From: CAWEYO01 sp963813315
GTDB taxonomy: Bacteria > Pseudomonadota > Alphaproteobacteria > Rhizobiales > Rhizobiaceae
Reading direction: 5' to 3'
Length of the DNA: 64,000 bases
Assembly: GCA_963813315.1 (NCBI GenBank)
Contig: CAWEYO010000005.1
Span: forward strand, 248,001-312,000
Shown one piece after another: positions 55,040-63,532 of this stretch. Position 1 is the first letter of the stretch. Each line of letters starts with the position of its first letter. Made by a program: the position numbers and the translations under genes. The notes under the pieces were generated by a model, which did not search any database, was not told the DNA's origin, and worked only from the letters and a program-made list of their open reading frames with translations.

Positions 55040-56214
55040 GCTTGAATTCCGTGACCAGCCGGGCTTCCCGCCGGTCTGTGCAAGGTCCATTCCCCGGCGA
55101 CGGCCGGGTCCCGTTCCTCGGCGCGCCGCCGCCGTGCCAATTGGGCGAATTCCGCTGGCGGCATCAGACGCAGAAGCGCCCAGGCGGCGGCGCCGCGCAC
55201 CAGCGGCGAGAGGTCTCCCGCCAGACTTCGACAGAGCGGGATCAGTGACGCGTCACCCGAGTTGCCGGCGGCGATAAGCGCGTTGCGGATGAATCGGTCT
55301 CGTCCGATCCGCTTAACCGGCGAGCCCGAGAAGAAGGCGCGGAAGGCTGCGTCGTCGAGATTGAGCAACTTGGCCAAGGCCGGCTCGCTGAGGTCGTCGC
55401 GGGCGACGAGCTTCGCTTCGGAGGCCGTCCGCGCGAATTTGTTCCACGGGCAGACGGACAGGCAATCGTCGCAGCCAAAAATCCGGTTGCCGATCGCCTC
55501 GCGAAACTCGAGCGGGATCGGACCCTTGTTCTCGATCGTGAGGTAGGAAATGCACCGGCGTGCGTCGAGCCGGTAAGGTGCGGGAAACGCCTTCGTCGGG
55601 CATATGTCGAGACAGGCCCGACAGGAGCCGCAGTGGTCGCTTTCCGGGACATCGGCGGAAAGGGCCGCTGTGGTGAAGATTGAACCCAGGAAGAGCCATG
55701 AGCCGAATTCGCGGCTGACAAGATTGGTGTGCTTGCCCTGCCAGCCTATTCCGGCGGCCTCGGCCAACGGCTTTTCCATGACCGGCGCTGTATCCACGAA
55801 GACCTTCACGGCGGCACCGCTCAGGGCCGCGAGTTTTCCGGCGATCTCCTTCAGACGGCCTTTGATGACGTCATGATAGTCGCGGTTCCTTGCATAGACG
55901 GAAATCGCGCCGTGCTGCCGCCTGTCGAGAATCTCGAGCGGGTCGTGCGAGGGACCATAGTTCATGCCGAGAATGACGATCGATCGCACTTCAGGCCAGA
56001 GCGCTTTCGGATCGCTTCGGCGCGCTGCGGTTTCAGCAAGCCAGGACATTGAACCGTGGTGGCCCGCCGCCAGGAAGTCGGCCAGGCGTGGCGCCGCTTC
56101 GGGAACGGCATCCGCCGTGGTTACGGCAACGCAATCGAAGCCCGCCTTCCTTGCCTCCCGGTCGATGAGGTTCCGCAGGCGCGCCGGATCGGCGATGGCC
56201 CCGGCCGCGCGCAT
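55036..56214 (-). CDS. queG: Epoxyqueuosine reductase
   Basis: Carries out the last step of queuosine synthesis in tRNA, reducing epoxyqueuosine with a cobalamin and two [4Fe-4S] clusters. 392 residues. SIVILGMNYGPSHDPLEIL, YARNRDYHDVIKGRLKEIA, FVDTAPVMEKPLAEAAGIGW (catalytic Asp) and GWQGKHTNLVSREFGSWLFL are QueG marks. The clusters are CGSCRACLDICPTKA and CDDCLSVCPWNKFA. A HEAT-like tail (RDRFIRNALIAAGNSGDASL) is also typical. Intact. Confidence 0.95.
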   Translation of the reverse strand: MRAAGAIADPARLRNLIDREARKAGFDCVAVTTADAVPEAAPRLADFLAAGHHGSMSWLAETAARRSDPKALWPEVRSIVILGMNYGPSHDPLEILDRRQHGAISVYARNRDYHDVIKGRLKEIAGKLAALSGAAVKVFVDTAPVMEKPLAEAAGIGWQGKHTNLVSREFGSWLFLGSIFTTAALSADVPESDHCGSCRACLDICPTKAFPAPYRLDARRCISYLTIENKGPIPLEFREAIGNRIFGCDDCLSVCPWNKFARTASEAKLVARDDLSEPALAKLLNLDDAAFRAFFSGSPVKRIGRDRFIRNALIAAGNSGDASLIPLCRSLAGDLSPLVRGAAAWALLRLMPPAEFAQLARRRRAEERDPAVAGEWTLHRPAGSPAGHGIQA

Positions 56215-56903
56215 CAGAAATCCAGGTCCGCGTAGTGCGAGACCGGCGACAGGCCCCGCACGCGGTCACCGAGGAGCGGGCGGAACGAAGGGCGCGACTT
56301 CAGGCGGGTGTACCAGTCCTTGGCCGCCGGATATTCGGTCCAATCGATCTCGCCGAGATAGTCAAGGATGGAAAGCGTGCCGGCGGCGGCGAGGTCCGCA
56401 TAGGACATCCGCGGGCCCGCCAGCCAGTTGCGCGTGCCCGCCAGCCAGTTGGTATATTTCAAATGCTGCTTGATGTTGGAGCGTGCGGCGCGGATGGCTC
56501 CTGCGTCGGGCGAACCGCCGTCCGAACCCGGCATCAGCGGCTTCAGCACGCGTTCGCGCACGAGATGGCGGGTAGCCTCGCCCTCCGTCTTCTGCAGATA
56601 CCAGTCGCAGACGCGTCTGATTTCGGCGCGGTCGATCGGGTCTTCGGCAAAGAGCCGCCGCTCCCGCTTCAAAACGCCGCGCGTCTCGTCCAGGTATTCG
56701 GCAATCACCGCCGCGCCGACAATCGGCACGTCGCCCTCCGCGAGCAGCACCGGAAGAGTGCCCGCCGGGTTCAGCGCCAGAAATTCTTTCCGCCGCGTCC
56801 ACGGCTTTTCCTCGATGAGGGCCAGCTCCTCGCCATATTCGCCAAAGGCGAGGCGGACAAAGCGGCTGGTGGCAGATAGGGGATGGTGGAAAAGCGTCAG
56901 CAT
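56214..56903 (-). CDS. Glutathione S-transferase family protein
   Basis: A 229-residue GST. The N-terminal thioredoxin fold begins MLTLFHHPLSATSRFVRLAF, with FLALNPAGTLPVLLAEGDVP (cis-Pro) and IVGAAVIAEYLDE (glutathione site). The C-terminal helical domain includes GPRMSYADLAAAGTLSILDY with the conserved N-cap Asp. A seven-residue direct duplication, NWLAGTRNWLAGPR, is coded by a 21-bp tandem repeat at about 56410-56455; most relatives should have one NWLAGPR. It overlaps the queG start by one base. Substrate unknown. Confidence 0.9.
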   Translation of the reverse strand: MLTLFHHPLSATSRFVRLAFGEYGEELALIEEKPWTRRKEFLALNPAGTLPVLLAEGDVPIVGAAVIAEYLDETRGVLKRERRLFAEDPIDRAEIRRVCDWYLQKTEGEATRHLVRERVLKPLMPGSDGGSPDAGAIRAARSNIKQHLKYTNWLAGTRNWLAGPRMSYADLAAAGTLSILDYLGEIDWTEYPAAKDWYTRLKSRPSFRPLLGDRVRGLSPVSHYADLDF

Positions 56904-57059
56904 CGTACCGCGATTGTTGATCGGGCTCTGGCCAATTCAAGGCAGTGCCAGTAAGTCTTGGCCCGCCCGATTTCACGGGCCGGAGGGCGACTCGAGCTAT
57001 AGGGGCACGCGGGCGCCGTGACAAGCAAGTGCCGGCCCTGCCGGCCGGTTCGAGGGCAG

Positions 57060-57866
57060 ATGGAAAATCAAACGATCGTCGACGCGTTGATGCTCGGCCT
57101 GCTGGAAGGGCTTACGGAGTTCATTCCGGTTTCCTCGACCGGGCATATCCTGCTGGCGGGCCACTTCCTCGGCTTCAAGTCCACCGGAAAGGCCTTCGAG
57201 GTGCTCATTCAGCTTGGCGCAATCCTCGCCATCCTGAGCGTCTATGCGGGCAAGCTGTGGCAGTTGGCCACGGCCCTGCCGTCGAGCCGTCGCTCTCAGC
57301 ACTTCGTTCTGGGCATCCTGCTCGCCTTCCTGCCGGCGGCTGTGATCGGCGCGCTGGCCCACGACTTCATCAAGACGGTGCTGTTCGAAACGCCAAGGCT
57401 GATCTGCATCATGCTCATCCTGGGCGGCGTCGTGCTGCTTTGGGTGGACCGATGGGATTTGAAGCCGAAATATCATGACGTGATGGAATTCCCGCTGGGC
57501 CTTTGTTTCGGCATAGGCCTGATCCAGTGCCTGGCGATGATACCAGGCACCTCCCGCTCGGGCTCCACGATCGTTGGCGGGCTTCTGTTGGGGGCGGACA
57601 AGCGGTCCGCAGCGGAGTTCTCCTTCTACCTCGCAATGCCTACCATGGCCGGGGCGTTCGCCTTCGATCTCATCAAGAACCGCGATATCCTGTCGGCGGC
57701 GGATCTGCCGGTGATTGCGACCGGCTTTATCGCGGCCTTCGTTATGGCGGTTATCGTGGTGCGCCATCTGCTCGACTACGTCTCGCGCCATGGGTTTGCG
57801 CTGTTCGGCTGGTGGCGTATCGCTGTCGGCGGATTGGGACTGGTAGCTCTCCTGATCTGGGGTTGA
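57060..57866 (+). CDS. uppP: Undecaprenyl-diphosphatase UppP
   Basis: Dephosphorylates undecaprenyl pyrophosphate to recycle the lipid carrier for peptidoglycan and polysaccharide; overexpression gives bacitracin resistance. 268 residues and about eight helices. ATG 57060 gives MENQTIVDALMLGLLEGLTE, then EFIPVSSTGHILLAGHFL, the first catalytic motif, and MIPGTSRSGSTIVGGLLLGA, the second with Ser and Arg. Intact. Transcription converges on the TSUP gene, with a palindromic element filling the gap. Confidence 0.95.
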   Translation: MENQTIVDALMLGLLEGLTEFIPVSSTGHILLAGHFLGFKSTGKAFEVLIQLGAILAILSVYAGKLWQLATALPSSRRSQHFVLGILLAFLPAAVIGALAHDFIKTVLFETPRLICIMLILGGVVLLWVDRWDLKPKYHDVMEFPLGLCFGIGLIQCLAMIPGTSRSGSTIVGGLLLGADKRSAAEFSFYLAMPTMAGAFAFDLIKNRDILSAADLPVIATGFIAAFVMAVIVVRHLLDYVSRHGFALFGWWRIAVGGLGLVALLIWG

Positions 57867-57872
57867 GCCTCG

Positions 57873-58013
57873 GAGCCTCACTCAAAATTCGCCACGCCCG
57901 GCTGCAATGGCAATTTTTGCGCTTGTCGAGCCTCATGTACCGGCACGTACACTTCGCTCCGGTTCTCAAAGTCACCATTTTCGCTACGCCCTGACGAATT
58001 TTGAGTGAGGCTC
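57873..58013. repeat. 141-bp palindromic element with 19-bp perfect inverted ends
   Basis: gagcctcactcaaaattcg (57873-57891) is matched exactly by cgaattttgagtgaggctc (57995-58013). The interior carries short complementary parts (gccacgcccg, caccattttcgctacgc) that would extend the hairpin. The right end touches the stop codon of the TSUP gene at 58014 and the left end is 6 bp from the uppP stop. It encodes nothing. Related copies are at 7193-7305 and, in part, 31531-31575, so this is a dispersed MITE-like or REP-like family. It may serve as a two-way terminator here. Confidence 0.88.
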
Positions 58014-58797
58014 TCAAAAGAGCTCCGCCAGCCCCCGCCGCAAAAGGTCGAGCGCGAGGATGGTGATCACGACCCGGAACCATTTGCGGAACGTGTTCTC
58101 CGGCAACCGATCCAGCCATTTCGTACCATGGACCGTTCCAAGGAAGCCTGAAACGAATCATGGCCGCCACCAGCGGCAGCCATTGCCAAAATGCGAAGCC
58201 TGCGAGGCCGAAAACCACGATCTTCAGGCCGTGCTGGACGGTCATGGCGGCGCCATGCGTGGCGACCAGCGCCTTGCGGTCATTGGGAAAGATCTGAGCG
58301 AAGACCGACGAGAGCAGGGGACCTGTAGCTCCGACGAACATGGTCGTCATCGCCAGCACCGCGCTTGCCAGCGCCAGCCCCGCGCGGCCGAGGGTCTCTA
58401 TGCCTGGTATCTTCGTCCAGGTGACCGCGATGATGAAGGTGCCGAGCACAAGCTTCAAAACGGCGTCAGGTAGCTGGACGACGATGAAAGCGCCGGCAAT
58501 CGCTCCCACAATGGAGCCGGCGATGAAGGGCACGGCCACGTCCATGCGAACATTGGCGCGCTGGTGCCACGCGCGCCCGCTGTTGGAGCCAAGCTGCACC
58601 GCGCCGTGAACGGGGATGAGGGCTGCGACCGGGATGAAAAGCCCCATCAGGGCGAGCATCGCGACGCCCCCGCCAAGACCGAACGCCGCGGTGAGCGCTG
58701 ATGTAAAGAAACTCGCGACGATCAGCAGTGCGGCCGGGGCGGAGCCCAGCCCTCGCGGAAGCCATTCCGCGATGATGTCCAAGCTGTCGCCGCTCAA
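58014..58797 (-). CDS. TSUP (TauE/SafE-type) membrane permease, one frameshift
   Basis: A sulfite/organosulfonate-exporter-family protein with about eight helices. The two family repeats show as SFFTSALTAAFGLGGGVAML with ALIPVHGAVQLGSNSGRAW, and AMTTMFVGATGPLLSSVFA with LVATHGAAMTVQHGLKIVVF. It probably begins at TTG 58797 (LSGDSLDIIAEWL), sharing ttga with the stop of the upstream gene; an in-frame start at 58842 is the alternative. An extra A at 58156-58157 shifts the frame at VAAMI. The restored frame, VSGFLGTVHGTKWLDRLPEN, continues to LDLLRRGLAELF and a stop at 58014. Substrate unknown. Confidence 0.84.
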
Positions 58798-59765
58798 GCC
58801 GGCGTCTTGCGCGTGAACTGGCCGGCGGGACGGTATTGCCAAAGATAGGTCGGCAGGACTGCGGCCGTCGCTTCAGGCCGGATGCCCAGCGCGGCGAAGG
58901 TGCGGCCCTCCTGCTCGGCCTCTCGGGAAACGACATTGTCTGTTCTTAGCAGCGTCACCTGATCCGGCGTCAGCAACGGATTGGGCAACATGCCGAGGAT
59001 CGACGCCTGCAGTTCCGCCAGCCACCAGGGAACCGTGACCAGCCGGCGCTCGCGGCCGACGATCTCCAGCATTTCCTCCATGCAGGCGCGGAAGCTCATC
59101 GCTTCCGGTCCGCCGAGCTCGTAGGTGCCGGCCGCAACCTTCCCGTCGACCGAGCGCGCCATCGCCTCGGCGACATCGCCGACATAGACGGGCTGGAAGA
59201 GCGTGGTGCCCCCGCCGATCAGCGGCAGCATGGGCGACAAGCGGGCCATTCCGGCGAAACGGTTGTAGAAGCCGTCCTCTGGCCCGAAGATGATGGAAGG
59301 CCGGAAGATGACGGCGTCCTTCACAGACTCGAGAACGGCCTTTTCGCCCCGCGCCTTGCTCTGGGCGTAGAGTGACCTGGATGCCGGGTCGGCCCCGATT
59401 GCTGAGCCGTGGGTCAGTCCGATGCCGGCAGCGCGTGCTGCTTCAGCCACAGTTCGAGCGCCCACTTCCTGTACTGCCGTGAATTTCTGCTTTCCCGTCT
59501 CGTGGAGAATGCCGACGAGATTGACGGCGTGGTCGGCGCCTGCCACCGCGCGCTCGACCGACCACGGGACGCGGACATTGGCCTGCACCGCCTGGATCTG
59601 GCCCACATTGCCGAGAGGTTGCAGATGGAATGCAAGCTCAGGACGGCGGCAGGCCACGCGCACCCGATAGCCTCGCTTGGCCAGCGCCCGGACCACATAG
59701 CGCCCGACAAAGCCGGAGCCGCCGAAGACAGTCACGAGTTTCGGGACTTCGGTGATGGCGGTCAT
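58794..59765 (-). CDS. NDUFA9-like NAD(P)H-binding protein
   Basis: A 323-residue atypical SDR resembling the complex I accessory subunit NDUFA9/39 kDa family. ATG 59765 (MTAITEVPKLVTVFGGSGFV) leads into the nucleotide motif GGSGFVGRYVVRAL. GADHAVNLVGILHETGKQKF, LYAQSKARGEKAVLESVKDA, VIFRPSIIFGPEDGFYNRFA and FQPVYVGDVAEAMARSVDGK are the family landmarks. Members associate with complex I or quinone biology in alphaproteobacteria, but this is not proved for this subgroup. The frame is open to 59870 without protein-like sequence. Its stop overlaps the TSUP start. Confidence 0.87.
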   Translation of the reverse strand: MTAITEVPKLVTVFGGSGFVGRYVVRALAKRGYRVRVACRRPELAFHLQPLGNVGQIQAVQANVRVPWSVERAVAGADHAVNLVGILHETGKQKFTAVQEVGARTVAEAARAAGIGLTHGSAIGADPASRSLYAQSKARGEKAVLESVKDAVIFRPSIIFGPEDGFYNRFAGMARLSPMLPLIGGGTTLFQPVYVGDVAEAMARSVDGKVAAGTYELGGPEAMSFRACMEEMLEIVGRERRLVTVPWWLAELQASILGMLPNPLLTPDQVTLLRTDNVVSREAEQEGRTFAALGIRPEATAAVLPTYLWQYRPAGQFTRKTPA

Positions 59766-59873
59766 GGCTTGCTCCGGTCGCGGCAAGTAGCCGTGGAAAC
59801 TGGCTTCATAGTCGGTTTTGCGGCGAAGGCAAGGCCATCGAACGCCGCCCGCTCCGGCGTCTGCCTGCATTCA

Positions 59874-61448
59874 TCAATCCACCATGATCTCGATCAGTGA
59901 CGGCGAACCCGCCGCGCGTGCACGGGCGAGCGCGGCGGGCAGATCGTCGGGCGAAGCGAGCCGTTCGGCCGGCATGTGATAGGCGTCTGCGATGCGGCAG
60001 AAGTCCGGCGGGACGGGCGAGACGCCGACCGGCCTGACGCCGGCGTTAAGCATGGATGTCTCGATCTCGCGATAACCGCGATTGTTCCACACAACGAAGA
60101 TGACAGGCGTTTGTGTCTCGACTGCCGCGCCGATCTCCGGAAGGGTGAACTGGAACCCGCCGTCGCCGCAGAGACACACGACGGGCGCCGTCCGGTCGGC
60201 AAGGGCGGCGCCGATCGCCGCGGGCGGTCCATAGCCCAGGGCGCCGAAGCCGGTGGCCGCGTTGAACCAGCCGCCCGGCCGGTCATGGTCGTAACAGAGG
60301 TTTCCGGCATAGACCGGCTGCGTGGAGTCGCCAACGATGATCGAGCCGGGCAGCGTATCGCGGATCATTTCGATGACCCGCACCTGATGCTGCATCGCCG
60401 GGCCGATTTCAGCGAGGGAAGCGTCGCGCCCGGACTGGGCTCGGGCAGCGCCGTCGGCACTTCTCGCGGCGGGCAGTTGGGTCGCCAATGCCTCCAGCGC
60501 AGGAGCGCAGTCGGCCGCTATCCGCACCGTCGCCGGCCAGCGTTCGAGCTGGGCGTGGTCGATATCGATCCGGATCAGGTTGGCGGGAGCCCTGAAGCCG
60601 CCATCAGCATACATGTCGTAGTCAGTGGGGCCGAACTCGGTGCCTGCGGCGATCACCAGGTCCGCGTCGGCCATCATACGGCGTACCGAAGCGAGGCTCG
60701 GGCTGGCATGGACGCCAAGCGGATGGCGATGCAGGAGGCCGCGCCCGTTGACCGTCGTAATGACCGGCGCATCGAGCATTTCGGCGAGCCTGCGGAGCGG
60801 GGCTTCCGCGTGCCTCGCGCCGCCGCCGGCAAGTATCAGTGGGCGCTGCGCCGCGCCGGCAAGCCGCGCCGCTTCGGCGATCGCGCCTTCATCCGGCGTT
60901 GGCCGGGCAGCTTTTTTCGGGAGGAAAGCAACCTCTCTCGCCGGCAGTCCCATGACATCTGTCGGAATTTCGACATGAACCGGCCCGGCTCTGCCAGACT
61001 CCAGGAGAGAAAATGCACGCGCAAGCACGCCGGGAAGCTCCGCTGGATCCTCGATCCGCTCGGACAAGAGGGCAACCTTTTCCATCATGCCGCGCTGGTC
61101 GGGCAATTCGTGCAGGAAGCCAAGTCCCTTGCCGAGCGATGCACGCTTATTGACGCCGGAAATCACCAGCATCGGGACCGAATCGGCGCGCGCCTGAGCC
61201 ATTGCGGTGATCGTGTTTGTGAGGCCGGGGCCGGTGATGACGATGGCAACGCCCGGCTTGCCGCTGACACGGGCATAGCCGTCGGCCATGAAACCGGCGC
61301 CCTGTTCGTGACGCGGGGTCACATGGCGGATTTTCGAATGGGCAAGCCCTCGATAAAGCTCGATCGTATGGACGCCGGGTATGCCGAATACAGTATCGAC
61401 GCCATGCGCCTCGAGCAGCTTGATCAGCAATTCTCCGGTTGTGGTCAT
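59874..61448 (-). CDS. Thiamine pyrophosphate enzyme, possibly 5-guanidino-2-oxopentanoate decarboxylase
   Basis: A 524-residue member of the acetolactate synthase/benzoylformate decarboxylase superfamily. IRHVTPRHEQGAGFMADGYA holds the cofactor-activating Glu. VITGPGLTNTITAMAQARAD, the middle domain (RPLILAGGGARHAEAPLRRL) and the ThDP-Mg motif CLCGDGGFQFTLPEIGAAVE to WNNRGYREIE follow. The annotation as AruI-like decarboxylase of the arginine transaminase route rests on the neighbouring dimethylargininase-like gene and polar amino-acid transporter, and on resemblance to rhizobial proteins I remember under that name. A plain acetolactate synthase-like enzyme is the alternative. Intact. Confidence 0.72.
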   Translation of the reverse strand: MTTTGELLIKLLEAHGVDTVFGIPGVHTIELYRGLAHSKIRHVTPRHEQGAGFMADGYARVSGKPGVAIVITGPGLTNTITAMAQARADSVPMLVISGVNKRASLGKGLGFLHELPDQRGMMEKVALLSERIEDPAELPGVLARAFSLLESGRAGPVHVEIPTDVMGLPAREVAFLPKKAARPTPDEGAIAEAARLAGAAQRPLILAGGGARHAEAPLRRLAEMLDAPVITTVNGRGLLHRHPLGVHASPSLASVRRMMADADLVIAAGTEFGPTDYDMYADGGFRAPANLIRIDIDHAQLERWPATVRIAADCAPALEALATQLPAARSADGAARAQSGRDASLAEIGPAMQHQVRVIEMIRDTLPGSIIVGDSTQPVYAGNLCYDHDRPGGWFNAATGFGALGYGPPAAIGAALADRTAPVVCLCGDGGFQFTLPEIGAAVETQTPVIFVVWNNRGYREIETSMLNAGVRPVGVSPVPPDFCRIADAYHMPAERLASPDDLPAALARARAAGSPSLIEIMVD

Positions 61449-61489
61449 GGTTCAGTCCTCATCGCGACGGCCAAGCCAGCCTTCGCAAT

Positions 61490-62362
61490 TCAGCGGCGCA
61501 GAATGGGCCGCGTCAGGCATGTCGGCCCACCCTCGCAGGCAATGCACAGCGCATCGGCCTCGAAGGTTTTCACCGTGCAGCCCGCAGCTTCCATCACCGC
61601 CTTTGTCTTAGGGAAACCGGCGACCGCGATCACCTCGTGCGGGGCGGTTGGCAGTACATTGAGGCTCAGCCCGTTACTCGCAAAAAACTCGCTCGCGTCG
61701 CCTTCGATCAGCCGGACGCCGCGCGCCTTGAGCAACTGATAGAAGGCGGCCGGCAGCAGCGGAGCGTAGACCACGGCGAGATCGTCGGCGAGCGGGCTGA
61801 TCACCGACATCAGATGCAGGCAGGCATCCTCGCCGTGCCAAAGCGGCAAATCGTAGCCATGGACCTCGATGCCGAGCGGCCCAAGCAGGTTCGTCATCTG
61901 CTGAATGCCGTCCTGGTTTGTCCGCACTCCGCGCCCAATTGCCAGCGTCACGCGATCGACCCAGACGCAGTCGCCGCCTTCGACTCGGCCGGGGTCCGTG
62001 ATTCGCCCGACGACGGGAATCCCAAGCCGCGTGTAGGTACCCTCGTGAAGCGCCGGTTCGCTGCGGCGCAGCGCCTTGCCCATGGAAAGGATGACCGCGC
62101 CGCGATCAATTACCAGCGAAGGATCGTGGGTGAATACGGAATCCGACAGCCCGTCCTCACGATCCTCGATCCATTCGACCAGGGCACCCGACTCCGCGAC
62201 GAGGCGGGCAAGTGCGGCGTGCTGCTCCGCCGCTTTCGCAGGGTCGAAACCCGGCCCGTAGTGCCAGTCGCTGTGCCTTGCGCCGCGCATGGCGTTGGCG
62301 GCGGAGCGCATCAGCACACGCTGGAGCGGCGCCGCCATGGACTGTGAGCCGAACGCGTTCAC
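61490..62362 (-). CDS. Dimethylargininase/arginine deiminase-like amidinohydrolase
   Basis: A 290-residue pentein-fold enzyme of the DDAH family, hydrolysing the guanidino carbon of methylated arginine or related compounds to citrulline and an amine. DGLSDSVFTHDPSLVIDRGA is the substrate-facing Asp region, GRVEGGDCVWVDRVTLAIGR the EGGD motif, GEDACLHLMSVISPLADDLA the catalytic His, and CEGGPTCLTRPILRR the nucleophilic Cys near the end. The start is GTG 62362 with ggaagag upstream; ATG 62338 (MAAPLQRVLM) is an alternative. Same strand as the TPP enzyme and 41 bp from it, so likely one operon. Confidence 0.85.
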   Translation of the reverse strand: MNAFGSQSMAAPLQRVLMRSAANAMRGARHSDWHYGPGFDPAKAAEQHAALARLVAESGALVEWIEDREDGLSDSVFTHDPSLVIDRGAVILSMGKALRRSEPALHEGTYTRLGIPVVGRITDPGRVEGGDCVWVDRVTLAIGRGVRTNQDGIQQMTNLLGPLGIEVHGYDLPLWHGEDACLHLMSVISPLADDLAVVYAPLLPAAFYQLLKARGVRLIEGDASEFFASNGLSLNVLPTAPHEVIAVAGFPKTKAVMEAAGCTVKTFEADALCIACEGGPTCLTRPILRR

Positions 62363-62686
62363 TGTATCTCTTCCCGAAAAAGTTGTCGAAGCAGGCGAGG
62401 GCGCTATTTATACATCGGCATAAAAAGCGGCAAGTGCCGCAGTGAGCGGACTGAAAGTGAAGGTTGGTGGTGTTGACGCGGCCAAGCCAGCGGTCCATCG
62501 TGAAGCGTGGATCGCATGATTCCCAAAGGCGGAGTGGGAAGGATCGACAGCGGGTTCTGATGTGTATGGCGTTCCTCAAGGGTCCGAAAGGACGCGTGGC
62601 GCCATAGGGGAAGTGCAGGCCGGGGCAATGAACAACCAATTACAGACAGACGCGGAGACCGTGCGGCGGCGAGGCTGCCAAGCGTA
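62363..62686. other. Divergent intergenic region of the guanidino-compound unit
   Basis: The 324 bp between the minus-strand amidinohydrolase and the plus-strand ABC transporter hold the two promoters. A tatttatacatcggcata stretch near 62404-62421 is AT-rich against the background and may be part of a promoter. No gene is seen. Confidence 0.45.
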
Positions 62687-63496
62687 ATGGCGGTGGCGGC
62701 GACAACACCTGGCGCGACGGCGGCGGACGATGCCGCCGAGGCCATTCACGTTGAGAACCTTCACAAAAAGTTCGGCCAGCTTCACGTCCTGAAAGGCGTG
62801 TCCCTGTCGGCGCGCGACGGCGAGGTCGTGGCCATCATCGGCGGCAGCGGCTCCGGCAAGTCGACTTTCCTGCGCTGCATCAACTGCCTGGAGAATCCGA
62901 CCAGCGGCATCATTCGCGTCAATGGCGAGGAGATTCGGCTGAAGAGTGACGGCCACGGCAACACGGTTCCGGCCGACCGCCGCCAGATCGAGCGCATCCG
63001 CTCGAGGCTCGGTATGGTGTTCCAGAATTTCAACCTTTGGAGCCACATGACGCTGATCGAGAACGTCATAGAGGTTCCTGTGCATGTCCTCGGCGTTGCG
63101 CGAGCCGAAGCAATCGCCACGGCCGAGACGCTGCTTGCGCGTGTCGGCCTTGCCGAAAAACGCAACGTCTATCCGGCGTTTCTTTCAGGTGGTCAGCAGC
63201 AGCGCGCGGCCATCGCGCGCGCTCTGGCCATTCAGCCGCGTGTCATGCTCTTCGACGAACCGACCTCCGCGCTCGATCCGGAGCTGGTCGGCGAGGTGCT
63301 GAAGGTGATTGGCGACCTGGCGCGCGAGGGACGCACCATGATCCTCGTCACACACGAGATGAAGTTCGCGCGCGAGGTCGCGACCCATATCGTCTATCTG
63401 TACAACGGCCGCGTGGAGGAAGAAGGGCCGCCGGATCAGGTTTTCGGGGCCCCGAAATCCGATCGGCTGAAGCAGTTCATCCGCAGCGTGAGCTGA
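62687..63496 (+). CDS. Polar amino acid ABC transporter ATP-binding protein
   Basis: A 269-residue ATPase of the HisP/GlnQ/ArgT-system type. Walker A VAIIGGSGSGKSTFLRCINC, FQNFNLWSHMTLIENVIEVP, signature PAFLSGGQQQRAAIARALAI, Walker B RVMLFDEPTSALDPELVGEV and switch ILVTHEMKFAREVATHIVYL. It is closest in style to HisP (basic amino acids). A 20-residue Ala/Thr-rich leader precedes the domain; MAVAATTPG at 62687 is taken as the start, but a later start is possible. It heads the operon continuing into the binding protein. Confidence 0.92.
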   Translation: MAVAATTPGATAADDAAEAIHVENLHKKFGQLHVLKGVSLSARDGEVVAIIGGSGSGKSTFLRCINCLENPTSGIIRVNGEEIRLKSDGHGNTVPADRRQIERIRSRLGMVFQNFNLWSHMTLIENVIEVPVHVLGVARAEAIATAETLLARVGLAEKRNVYPAFLSGGQQQRAAIARALAIQPRVMLFDEPTSALDPELVGEVLKVIGDLAREGRTMILVTHEMKFAREVATHIVYLYNGRVEEEGPPDQVFGAPKSDRLKQFIRSVS

Positions 63497-63532
63497 GCGA
63501 GAACAAGGGAACAAAAAGGGAGTGTTGTTGAA

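Noticed and set aside
57873..58013. Insertion sequence
   Set aside because: It has inverted ends but only 141 bp, no transposase frame and no target duplication that I can see; it is treated as a palindromic repeat element.
59976..61739. 587-codon plus-strand frame
   Set aside because: It is antisense to the intact TPP enzyme; no recognisable motif.
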